DNA from: Flavobacterium azooxidireducens
GTDB taxonomy: Bacteria; Bacteroidota; Bacteroidia; Flavobacteriales; Flavobacteriaceae
Direction of reading: 5' to 3'
Assembly (NCBI RefSeq): GCF_023195775.1
Contig: NZ_CP096205.1
Coordinates: 2,046,001 to 2,110,000 of the forward strand
DNA: 64,000 nucleotides
The position numbers and the translations under genes are program-made. The number at the start of each line of letters is the position of its first letter. Position 1 is the stretch's first letter. The notes under the pieces were generated by a model. That model saw only the letters and a list, made by a program, of their open reading frames with translations. It did no database searches and was not told the origin of the DNA. Below, in pieces: positions 7,619-15,972 of the stretch.

Positions 7619-9931
7619 TTATTGTTTCACTATTTTTTTGAGAATTCGTTGATTGGATGTTGTTGTAATTTCCACCAAATAAATTCCTTCATTAAAAGTA
7701 GAAGTATCAACTGATGCAGAATTACTTTCAATCATATTTTGTTTATAAATACGTTTTCCTAGCACATCAAAAACAGAAATTTGTTCAATAAAATCACTTC
7801 CGCTCAACTGAATCTGAAAATTGTTCTTTGTCGGATTTGGATACAGAACCACTCTTGAAACAGAAAAATCCGCAACCGATAAATTCTCAACAAATTCAGA
7901 TTCTATCGTGTTAGTTATAATGGGTGGATTGTAATCAAAATAAATTTCGGCTGTATTTTCAATCATATCTCCAATCGCAAATCCCGGTTTTGGTTTAATT
8001 TTAAAGTGAATAAAACCTTGACTTAATTCTGCATCTTCGATGGTTGGCGGTAAATCAATATCTAAGAAATTCCAAACCAATTGATTATCAGTTCTTCTTA
8101 CATTATACTGATGACTGGCATTTAGCATTTCAAAAGTTGTTTCATCTAAACTGTTTTGCAATGTGTCTTCAATTCTGATAAATTCTGCTGCAGCTGTTCC
8201 GGTATTTTCAAAACGAATGGTGTAATAAAGATAATCGTCTGCCGTAAAATCCGCAAACACAATTTTTCCACCATGCGATTCGTTTTTATCATTTGGATCA
8301 TACGAACCAACTACAACTTGTGATAAGGAGAACGTGTTGTTTGTTAAATTAACCTCATTTTCAATCGCTTCTATAGAAACGGAATTGGTTAAAACATCAC
8401 CTAAGTTTACAGTTGGCATTGTTGGCACTTGCATCGTAACAGTTAGATAACGAGTTTCAAACGGAGCCAAGTCTGAATAGCTATAATCAAAACCAGAAGC
8501 AGTTGATACTATACTAATTTCTGACACAGATATAATAGTAACATCATTATCTTTTGTAAAACTTATATTTCCAAAAGGAACAGTTGTATAACTATTGTTT
8601 TTGATAGCAATAGTATTTGTATAAGTAAATCCAGGTCTTGGTTGCGAATTTGCAAATAGTGTAACACTTACATCGGCATACGGTTGAATGGATGTAATAG
8701 GGAAATAATAGGTTGATAAACCACTTCCTTCAGGAGCAGTAATGTTTGAATAAGTTGCGGTGGATGAAAAATAAGCAGCTAAAGCATCATTCACTTCAAA
8801 ACTAAAGTCGTAACTATTATCCGGGTTGGATTCAAAAATTGTAAAATTACCATTTCCTGAATTTCCATAAATAGTTTCGCCTGAATTATTTATTTCATAA
8901 ACAAATGAACCGCTATTAAATAGTATTTCCTCTTCCTCTTTTGTACCATTATTGTTTTCGTCAACAAAAGCAATTAAATTTAATTGTTCCGGACATTGAC
9001 CGTTGTTGGTGCAATCTATAGTACAAAAATGTAAAGGATCGGTCATTGAAATTGCAACCGTGCCATTAATAAAACAATGTGATGAAACATAAACTGAATA
9101 ACAGGTGTTGGGAATTAAACTTGTAAAAGTAAAATTAGGGGTTTGTGTTATTAGATTGTTTGCTCCATTAAAAGGTTCTCCATATGGAACTAAGATAAGA
9201 CTCCAATAAGCCGGTACATTAGCACTTTCTGGTAGACTAGACCAAGTTATTGTTGTTGAAGTATCCGTTATGTTGTTTGCAGTTAAGTTTACGGCAGATT
9301 GACAATCTAAATTGCAATTATGTGTGTTTAAAGTAAGTGTCGTAGTTGCAAAACAGCCAGTAAGAGAATCTTCTGCCCTTACAAAAAGGATTTCAACAGG
9401 AAATTGTAAAGGAACATACGTGTTGTTTGGAATAGGATTTGAATTTAGTTCTGCTTCTATTAATGTTTCATAAAAACTTACTGTTAATGACGATGCTCCA
9501 TTAGTAATTTGAGGAATAGCCTCCTCTAAATTATAAATTGGCAATTCATTTGGGTCACACCAAAAAAGTTCCGCTGAAGAAGGATTTGGTATTTGATTTA
9601 ACTGTAATTCAAAATAGGTAAATTCAACTTCACTTGTTTGACTATTTTCAACTCGAACATAAATTATTTGTGGATTATTTATGTTTATGTAAGAAGTGGG
9701 ATTTGTAATTGCAGTGGTATTATTATCTGCATCTGATTGCGTTTCATGATAAGTAACTGTATAGTCAATTGGATTTGAAACAGTACTTAAAATGATTGGT
9801 TGATTAATTGTTAAATCAAATGCTGCTGCTCCGCCCAGACCACATGCAGTTAAATCGGGAGGAGTTGTAATTTGTGCAAAAAAAGAGTTCGATACTAAAA
9901 GAAGAAAAACGAAAAGTAAAGTTTTTTTCAT
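7619..9931 (-). CDS. T9SS-exported multidomain surface protein
   Basis: 770 residues. A signal peptide (MKKTLLFVFLLLVSNSFFAQ) is followed by immunoglobulin-like segments. A fibronectin type III-like region lies at about 205-300 (VNLTANNITDTSTTITWSSLP). A SpaA/SdrD-type segment contains FVDENNNGTKEEEE, and a conserved DUF11/DUF7619-like region (SYDPNDKNESHGGKI, YYTIRFENTGTAAAEFIRIEDTL, ENTAEIYFDYNPPIITN) follows. The last ~75 residues are a type A T9SS sorting domain: VLYPNPTKNNFQIQL, ISVFDVLGKRIYK, FNEGIYLVEI, KKIVKQ. It is predicted to be exported by the gliding-associated secretion machinery and displayed or released; an adhesin role is inferred. No catalytic motif is seen. Confidence 0.85.
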   Translation of the reverse strand: MKKTLLFVFLLLVSNSFFAQITTPPDLTACGLGGAAAFDLTINQPIILSTVSNPIDYTVTYHETQSDADNNTTAITNPTSYININNPQIIYVRVENSQTSEVEFTYFELQLNQIPNPSSAELFWCDPNELPIYNLEEAIPQITNGASSLTVSFYETLIEAELNSNPIPNNTYVPLQFPVEILFVRAEDSLTGCFATTTLTLNTHNCNLDCQSAVNLTANNITDTSTTITWSSLPESANVPAYWSLILVPYGEPFNGANNLITQTPNFTFTSLIPNTCYSVYVSSHCFINGTVAISMTDPLHFCTIDCTNNGQCPEQLNLIAFVDENNNGTKEEEEILFNSGSFVYEINNSGETIYGNSGNGNFTIFESNPDNSYDFSFEVNDALAAYFSSTATYSNITAPEGSGLSTYYFPITSIQPYADVSVTLFANSQPRPGFTYTNTIAIKNNSYTTVPFGNISFTKDNDVTIISVSEISIVSTASGFDYSYSDLAPFETRYLTVTMQVPTMPTVNLGDVLTNSVSIEAIENEVNLTNNTFSLSQVVVGSYDPNDKNESHGGKIVFADFTADDYLYYTIRFENTGTAAAEFIRIEDTLQNSLDETTFEMLNASHQYNVRRTDNQLVWNFLDIDLPPTIEDAELSQGFIHFKIKPKPGFAIGDMIENTAEIYFDYNPPIITNTIESEFVENLSVADFSVSRVVLYPNPTKNNFQIQLSGSDFIEQISVFDVLGKRIYKQNMIESNSASVDTSTFNEGIYLVEITTTSNQRILKKIVKQ

Positions 9932-10010
9932 CGTATTGGTTTTGGTTAATCAAATATAATTGATTTTTAGATAATTGTAATTATTTGAATGTGAATTCTT
10001 TGGTTTTGAA

Positions 10011-11219
10011 TTAGAGTTTAGTGATACTTTCACTCACAATAAACCCACTCGTCCACGCATTTTGAAAATTGAACCCGCCAGTAATGGCATCAATATTTAC
10101 AATTTCTCCGGCAAAATATACTTTTGGAAGTAATTTACTTTCCATCGTTTTAAAATTAATTTCCTTTAAATCGATTCCACCTGCGGTAACAAATTCTTCT
10201 TTAAAAGTACTTTTTCCGTTTACTTGAAATTTTCCATTCGTCAATTGCAAGGTTAAATTTTGAAGTTGTTTTTTAGACAAATCGGCCCACTTGGTTTCCA
10301 ACGAAATTTCTGAAGCCAAAACCAAACTTTCCCATAAACGATTCGGGAAATCAAAAGGGGATTTTTTGACTACGATTTTTTTGGCATGTTCTAATTTTAA
10401 ATCTTTCAACTGGTTTTCAGTTTCTTCTAAAGTGGCATCATTGAGCCAATTGACTTCTAATATAAATTGGTAATTTTTATCAAATAATTCTCTTGCTCCC
10501 CAAGCGGAAAGTCGCAAAATTCCCGGACCACTCATTCCCCAATGTGTGATCAAAAGCGGTCCCGAAGCCGAAAGTTTTGAGTTTTGCACCTTTACAGAAG
10601 CAAAAGCCGATAAACCCATTAAATCCTTAATTCGTTTGTCTTTAATGTTAAATGTAAATAGGGAAGGAACCGGCGGAACAATGGAATGACCTAATCTTTC
10701 AAGCATTTCCCAAATTTTTGGATTGCTTCCGGTGGTCATCACTAAATTTTCACAACGAAAAGTTTGCTGATTGGTTTCTACTTTCCAATTATCTTCCGAA
10801 CGAAAAATAGACTGCACACTTTGACCGGTTAAGATTTCAATTTTATGTTTTTGGGTTGCATTTAAAAAACAATCAATAATGGTTTGCGAAGAATCTGAAA
10901 CCGGAAACATCCGTCCATCTTCTTCAATTTTTAATTCTACACCATGTTTTTCAAACCATTCAATCGTATCGCCGGAACAAAATTGATGAAACGGACCTCG
11001 CAATTCTTTTTCGCCACGCGGATAAAATTTCACTAAATCGTTTGGAACAAAACAAGCGTGAGTTACATTGCAACGTCCGCCACCGGAAACACGCACTTTC
11101 GTGAGCACTTCCTTTCCACGTTCAAGAATCGCAATTTTATAGTTAGGATTTTTTTCGGCGAGGTTGATAGCGGTAAAAAAACCGGCTGCACCACCACCTA
11201 TAATCAGGACATCATACAT
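10011..11219 (-). CDS. HI0933/BaiN-like FAD-dependent oxidoreductase
   Basis: 402 residues. The N-terminal dinucleotide-binding motif VLIIGGGAAGFFTAINLAE and the following KVRVSGGGRCNVTH are signatures of the HI0933-like flavoprotein family (YhiN/BaiN). The C-terminal AGGIDLKEINFKTMESKLLPKVYFAGEIVNIDAITGGFNFQNAWTSG is the second FAD-contacting region typical of this group. Members are NAD(P)H/FAD-dependent reductases of uncertain cellular substrate. The start codon overlaps the stop of the upstream phosphodiesterase gene (TAATG), so the two are translationally coupled, although no common pathway is evident. Confidence 0.9.
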   Translation of the reverse strand: MYDVLIIGGGAAGFFTAINLAEKNPNYKIAILERGKEVLTKVRVSGGGRCNVTHACFVPNDLVKFYPRGEKELRGPFHQFCSGDTIEWFEKHGVELKIEEDGRMFPVSDSSQTIIDCFLNATQKHKIEILTGQSVQSIFRSEDNWKVETNQQTFRCENLVMTTGSNPKIWEMLERLGHSIVPPVPSLFTFNIKDKRIKDLMGLSAFASVKVQNSKLSASGPLLITHWGMSGPGILRLSAWGARELFDKNYQFILEVNWLNDATLEETENQLKDLKLEHAKKIVVKKSPFDFPNRLWESLVLASEISLETKWADLSKKQLQNLTLQLTNGKFQVNGKSTFKEEFVTAGGIDLKEINFKTMESKLLPKVYFAGEIVNIDAITGGFNFQNAWTSGFIVSESITKL

Positions 11220-11965
11220 TAGTGTAATCTTTCGGGGAAATTACAAAAAATTCCATCCACACCCAATTCTGTAACAAATTTAATGTCTGTTGGTTCGTTA
11301 ACCGTATAAGTGTAAATAAGAAAACCTTCGTCGTGAATTCGTTGACTATTTTCTTCTGTTAACGTTTTCCACCACGGATTGATGGCAACAGCTTTTAACT
11401 TTTTTCCTATCTCAATTGCATCTATAGGATTTTCTTCCGTTAGAATTGCGATAGATATTTTATCATCCAATTTTCTGAATGTTTCCAATTCATCCCATAC
11501 AAAACTGGAAATCACAAAATCATCTTTCTTCCAACCTTCTTGATAGTATTTTTCCAATAATTCAAAAGTAGGTTTTGCTGTGTTTTTTCCTTTTAATTCA
11601 ATGTTAAGAGGTACTTTTTTGTCAATCGTTTTAATAACTTCTTCTAACGTTGGAATTTGATGGTTTCCTTTCACTACCACTTTTTGTAATTCTTCAAGCG
11701 TAAAATCTTCAATCTTCCCGGAAGTATTAGTTAAACTGTCTAAAGTTTCATCATGAAAAACAACCAGCTCACCGCTTTTTATCAAAAAAACATCAATTTC
11801 AATCATATCCACATTTAACTCCAATGCTTTTTTAACGGAAGCAATCGTGTTTTCTGTTTCGTGTCCCATCGCACCTCGATGACCAATGTTGAGTGGTTTT
11901 TTCATTTTAGAGCAATTCATTAATGTCAAAGCGAAGATAACTAACAAATAGAAATTTGATTTCAT
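11219..11965 (-). CDS. Glycerophosphodiester phosphodiesterase, lipoprotein
   Basis: 248 residues. The signal peptide ends in a lipobox (TLMNC). The GDPD TIM barrel is shown by NIGHRGAMGHETENT (catalytic His-Arg), MIEIDVF (metal ligands Glu and Asp), VVFHDETLDSLTNTSG (catalytic His) and VPLNIELKG. It should cleave glycerophosphodiesters to glycerol-3-phosphate and an alcohol in the periplasm, for phosphate or glycerol salvage from phospholipids. The ending DGIFCNFPERLH is typical of the family. Substrate range cannot be read from sequence. Confidence 0.92.
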   Translation of the reverse strand: MKSNFYLLVIFALTLMNCSKMKKPLNIGHRGAMGHETENTIASVKKALELNVDMIEIDVFLIKSGELVVFHDETLDSLTNTSGKIEDFTLEELQKVVVKGNHQIPTLEEVIKTIDKKVPLNIELKGKNTAKPTFELLEKYYQEGWKKDDFVISSFVWDELETFRKLDDKISIAILTEENPIDAIEIGKKLKAVAINPWWKTLTEENSQRIHDEGFLIYTYTVNEPTDIKFVTELGVDGIFCNFPERLH

Positions 11966-12041
11966 TGGAAAAGATTTTCACAAAGTTTAGAAATCAATTT
12001 CACAAAGCTTATTTTTCAGCATCAAGATTAGGTTAATTTTT

Positions 12042-12090
12042 AGCCGCTGATTCGCTGATTTTTTCAAACTCAATCAGCGAATCAGCGGCT
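12042..12090. repeat. Perfect 19-bp inverted repeat (REP-like hairpin)
   Basis: AGCCGCTGATTCGCTGATT at 12042-12060 is the exact reverse complement of 12072-12090, with an 11-nt loop. Within each arm GCTGATT / CGCTGATT is itself a direct repeat. It lies between two co-directional minus-strand genes. No long T run follows on either strand, so it looks more like a repetitive extragenic palindrome than a classic terminator. TTTCACAAAG occurs twice just to its left. Confidence 0.8.
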
Positions 12091-12123
12091 GTCAAAAAAA
12101 TATTCGTGAATTCGTGGTAAAAC

Positions 12124-15100
12124 CTAAAAATTAAATTTCATCCCAAACGCAATCCTACCTCCATCACTCGAATGAAAATACGAAAGTGTAGAAGAAATCA
12201 TGTTACTGCTATTTAACCACAATCCAAACCCGGTTGATTGATGCCACTTTGAAGTGCTTTCGCCAGGAAACCAAACTCTTCCATAATCAAATCCAACAAA
12301 AGCACCATAATTTACAGGAGCAAATGGGTTTTTAATTTGTCCGATTGCATACCGCAAATCGGTTCCTTGAAAAGCAGCTGTTTTTCCGGAAAAGCGATTG
12401 TCTCTAAATCCTCGTAAATCATTATCGCCACCCAAATTAGCCGCTTGATAAAATTCGTAATCAGAACTAAAAAGTGATTTTCCTTTTATGGTAGTTTCCA
12501 AAATCCATTGAGCATCCGGTGTCAATCGGAATACAAAGTTTACAGCAGCTTCGGCCGAAGGAACTTGTCTTGAAAAATCACCCAAATTTGCATTCCATTT
12601 TCCTAAAACCTGAAAGCCCATTCCCAACGAAGGAATAAAATGATTGTCATAATTTTTGAATTGATATTCTAATCCAACACCGGCAAAATTTTGATAATCA
12701 AAAACACGTTCATCTACAACTCCGGTTGAAATAAATCGTTCGGGTGTGTCTTCCACTTTGTAGGCTTCAAAATTTACACGACCAGTAAAACTGGAACTTT
12801 TGGTTTTTTGCCATACCAATCCGGGACTCACTTTGTAGGAAGCAATCCGAACCCGATTGAAATCAAATTCATCAGCATCATTGTTGGTGGCGTTTCCAAA
12901 ACCAAAAAAGTTTTGTACAAAATTAGAGCTGGTCGCTTGAGCATCAATTACCAAATCAAAAAAGGAAAATGCTTTTTTTACAATTCCGGAATAACCTAAT
13001 TCATAGCCTTTGGTAGCAAAATAATAGTTGAGATCGGCTGTGTGTTTTTGTGAAAACGGATTGCCTAAATATCCTTTTTTGGTAAAATCTAATCGAACGC
13101 CTAATCGAATGCCGTCATCAGGGTTATAGCCAACTAAAGGAACTCCGGTAAATTCATCAAAATTTGGTTTTTTATAATTGTAGGTGTTTGTTTCATAATC
13201 GTTTGAAAGTAAGACAGTTGTTTTCTTATCTACATTCAATATATTATTTGATTTGAAATCATGGATTTTGACTTTTTTACCGTTTTCAATCACATACGAA
13301 TCTTGATTCAAACCACCAATTAATCTAATCTTGACGTTGCTGAATTCTTTTCCTTCCATACTAAATTCGTCTTTTCCTTCTAAGCCAAAAAGCCATATTT
13401 CTTTGGTTTGTTTTTTGGTAAATGTTTTTTCATACACAATGTTGGCGGGTACTTTTTTCCCATTATAAACCACAACAGAAGTTTTGCCGTTGGATAAACG
13501 ATTAATCACAAAAACATCATCTTGCATTGTTCCAACAATCAACGTTTTTTTGTCTAATAACTTTTGATAATGTTGAGCGGTTTGATTTAATTTTTTGAGA
13601 CGATTTCTCAAATACAATTTCAGTTTGGAAGTCGTTTCGTCCTGCAATTCATAAGGCAATTGTAAAAATGCTTTATTAATGATATCGTTGGTTAAATTGT
13701 CTTGAATAAATTTTGCCTGTTTTTCCCATGCTTTTTCATCAATATCCGATAAAAGAGCTAAGTCCAAAGCATACGCTTGTTTGTTGAATTCTTTGGTTTT
13801 TTTGTGATTATAAGAGTAGGAATGCATTTGTCCCATGGCCGGAATACTTTTCAAAAGCCATAAAAAGGCTCCGTCGTATTTGGCAAAAGCTTGGTCGCGA
13901 TTCAACGGTATCGGGCGATAAATTGTTTTTCCTTTTTCTTGATGAACGCCCCATCGCCAATTTTTTTCCTGTCTATCACCATCGCCGATGAGCATATCAA
14001 AAAGACGAGCTCGGATATAATTTTCTTTGTCAACCACATGATTTTTATCGGTTCTAATGTTGTGAAGCATTTCATCCGTATCAATAATCGAAGACGGTTT
14101 TCCGAAAGTAGAAAGGCTTTTTTGAGAAGAATTTATTTTCTCTGAAATCAAATATAAATTACCACCAAAATTTTCGTTGTAATTGCCTAAGCTATTTTGA
14201 TTAGGAACAAAAAATAATTTCGGTTGAGTTGAACTAACGCCAATCGCCTTAGAAAGTCCTGAAATAACTAACGGCGTAAACGGATGAATAGTTGTAAAAT
14301 AATCCCTCAAAAAATCTTCTGAAAGAGCATTATCGGCCTGGTTTTTTTGTTTTTCATTTTTATAAGCTAACGATTTAAAAAACGAAGAAGCATCTTTTTC
14401 GAGCGGAGTCATTACAAATTCTTTTCCGTTTTTATCTTTTAACAAAAGGGAATTTGTTGTTCCTTCATTATCCAAACCGATTGGTTTTAAACCGCCATAA
14501 AGCGTGTCTAAACCAACAGTTCTTAATGCAATTTCTTGTTTATAATAGCCTTTGTAATGTTTTCCCCAAAGAAATTGATAAACGTCGCTTTTTCGACTAA
14601 CCGGCTTTCCGAAAATAGATCTTTTTATTGTAGGGTCAAATTGTTTAGGATAATTTTGATGTTTGATGTTTAGCTCCGGTTCTCTAATTTTTTGTTTAAA
14701 AAGTAACACTTCTTTTCGGTTGGAAGTAGTGTAATAAGAAACGGTTGAAGCTCCGTTTTCATACACATCTACCACGGCATAGCCATAGCCTCCATAGCTA
14801 AAATCTTTTGGGTTAACTGCTCTTGCTGCTGAAAAATGAGCACCGGAACCACTTATGATTTGCTGAATTCCGTCTTTGTTGATGTACTGCAAGTTTTGTT
14901 CATGACCGGAAACTACGACAACATGATTGTATTTTTGAACGGTGGCTTTTATTCTATCGGCCATTTCGCGATAGGAAGCATGTTGCAAATCCTCGGTTTT
15001 ATAGCCGCTTGCTTTTCGGAAAAGGTTATAAAAACTTCCGGCAATTGGAAGCGGAATTTTAGTATCAAACGGAAAAAGTTGTTCGTCCAAGGAATACTGA

Positions 15101-15831
15101 CCGCCATAAATTCCGTTACTCAAAAGTGGGTGATGAATGGCTAAGAGAATTGTTTTTTCTTGATTTTCCAAAAGATGACTGTCGAGTTCATCAAAAAATT
15201 GTTCACGGGTTTTAATGCTACATCCTTTGTTGATTTCGGTGTGCTCATTCCAATCTTCCAAAAACCATTGCGAGTCGATGGCAACCAATTCAACTTCATT
15301 ACTCAACGAAATAAATTCGATTCCGCATGCATTTTGAGGAATTAGTTTGCTTTCCTTTTTCTTATATTTTGAAATAAAATTTTCTTGAGCCAAAATGGAA
15401 GAAGTCGAATTTCCCCAATCGCTTTTGCCGGGAATAAAAAATACTTTTCCTTTGAATTTTTCGGTTAAATTTAATTGAGACGTGATTTTTTCTTCCGCTT
15501 TTGTTTTGTTTTGATTGAATCCGTTTAACGGAAAAATATTATCGCCTAAAAAAAGAGTCGTACTATTTTTTGAAGCTTTTTCCAATCTTTTTTTAAAATT
15601 GGATAGGGAAGGAGTCGCTCCATCATTTTGAGTATTAGCTGCGTTTCCCGTTAAAAAAACCGAATAAACAATGGTGGTTGTATCAAGTGTTTGATTACTG
15701 TAAAAAGATGTTGCCTGACTTCCCATTTGGGTTTTGTAGGAAGTGCAAGCGGTTAATAATCCAATAAAAAACACAAGAATAATTCGTTGGAGAAGTGGCT
15801 TTGAAACAGAATTTATGCTGAAAAAATTCAT
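12124..15831 (-). CDS. Metallophosphoesterase-like / outer-membrane beta-barrel fusion lipoprotein
   Basis: 1235 residues. A signal peptide ends in a lipobox at C29 (LLTAC). Residues about 55-330 have the layout of a calcineurin-type phosphoesterase, but key ligands are changed: the usual GDxGN reads GNAAN (62-66), the usual GNHD reads GKSD (135-138), and the GHxH reads GHEQ (309-312). GDN (96-98) and HHP (233-235) remain. Residues about 430-660 contain GKEFVMTPLEKD, FDMLIGDGDRQEKNW and PLNRDQAF, reminiscent of atypical kinase-like folds. From about 870 to the end is an Omp85/surface-antigen-like barrel (DDGIRLGVRLDFTKKG, LGGDNDLRGFRDNRF, terminal Phe). It is outer-membrane anchored; function unknown. 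The phosphoesterase domain is probably inactive or altered. Confidence 0.8.
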   Translation of the reverse strand: MNFFSINSVSKPLLQRIILVFFIGLLTACTSYKTQMGSQATSFYSNQTLDTTTIVYSVFLTGNAANTQNDGATPSLSNFKKRLEKASKNSTTLFLGDNIFPLNGFNQNKTKAEEKITSQLNLTEKFKGKVFFIPGKSDWGNSTSSILAQENFISKYKKKESKLIPQNACGIEFISLSNEVELVAIDSQWFLEDWNEHTEINKGCSIKTREQFFDELDSHLLENQEKTILLAIHHPLLSNGIYGGQYSLDEQLFPFDTKIPLPIAGSFYNLFRKASGYKTEDLQHASYREMADRIKATVQKYNHVVVVSGHEQNLQYINKDGIQQIISGSGAHFSAARAVNPKDFSYGGYGYAVVDVYENGASTVSYYTTSNRKEVLLFKQKIREPELNIKHQNYPKQFDPTIKRSIFGKPVSRKSDVYQFLWGKHYKGYYKQEIALRTVGLDTLYGGLKPIGLDNEGTTNSLLLKDKNGKEFVMTPLEKDASSFFKSLAYKNEKQKNQADNALSEDFLRDYFTTIHPFTPLVISGLSKAIGVSSTQPKLFFVPNQNSLGNYNENFGGNLYLISEKINSSQKSLSTFGKPSSIIDTDEMLHNIRTDKNHVVDKENYIRARLFDMLIGDGDRQEKNWRWGVHQEKGKTIYRPIPLNRDQAFAKYDGAFLWLLKSIPAMGQMHSYSYNHKKTKEFNKQAYALDLALLSDIDEKAWEKQAKFIQDNLTNDIINKAFLQLPYELQDETTSKLKLYLRNRLKKLNQTAQHYQKLLDKKTLIVGTMQDDVFVINRLSNGKTSVVVYNGKKVPANIVYEKTFTKKQTKEIWLFGLEGKDEFSMEGKEFSNVKIRLIGGLNQDSYVIENGKKVKIHDFKSNNILNVDKKTTVLLSNDYETNTYNYKKPNFDEFTGVPLVGYNPDDGIRLGVRLDFTKKGYLGNPFSQKHTADLNYYFATKGYELGYSGIVKKAFSFFDLVIDAQATSSNFVQNFFGFGNATNNDADEFDFNRVRIASYKVSPGLVWQKTKSSSFTGRVNFEAYKVEDTPERFISTGVVDERVFDYQNFAGVGLEYQFKNYDNHFIPSLGMGFQVLGKWNANLGDFSRQVPSAEAAVNFVFRLTPDAQWILETTIKGKSLFSSDYEFYQAANLGGDNDLRGFRDNRFSGKTAAFQGTDLRYAIGQIKNPFAPVNYGAFVGFDYGRVWFPGESTSKWHQSTGFGLWLNSSNMISSTLSYFHSSDGGRIAFGMKFNF

Positions 15832-15912
15832 TAAAAAGGTTGTTTTTTATTGATGTGTTCAAATATAGGAATAAAGCAATTAATCTTTTAACTCTAAAAA
15901 AAATGATTTAAA

Positions 15913-15949
15913 AAAAGCGTTTACAATCTTTTTGATTATAAACGCTTTT
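15913..15949 (-). terminator. Terminator of the starch-degradation operon
   Basis: A perfect 11-bp stem (AAAAGCGTTTA / TAAACGCTTTT) with a 15-nt loop lies 23 nt past the stop of the last operon gene. A further short AATC/GATT pairing is possible inside the loop. On the minus strand the stem runs into TTTTTTTAAATC. It separates the operon from the downstream phosphoesterase/barrel gene. Confidence 0.85.
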
Positions 15950-15972
15950 GGTTAGGTAAAAGTATTTTGAAT

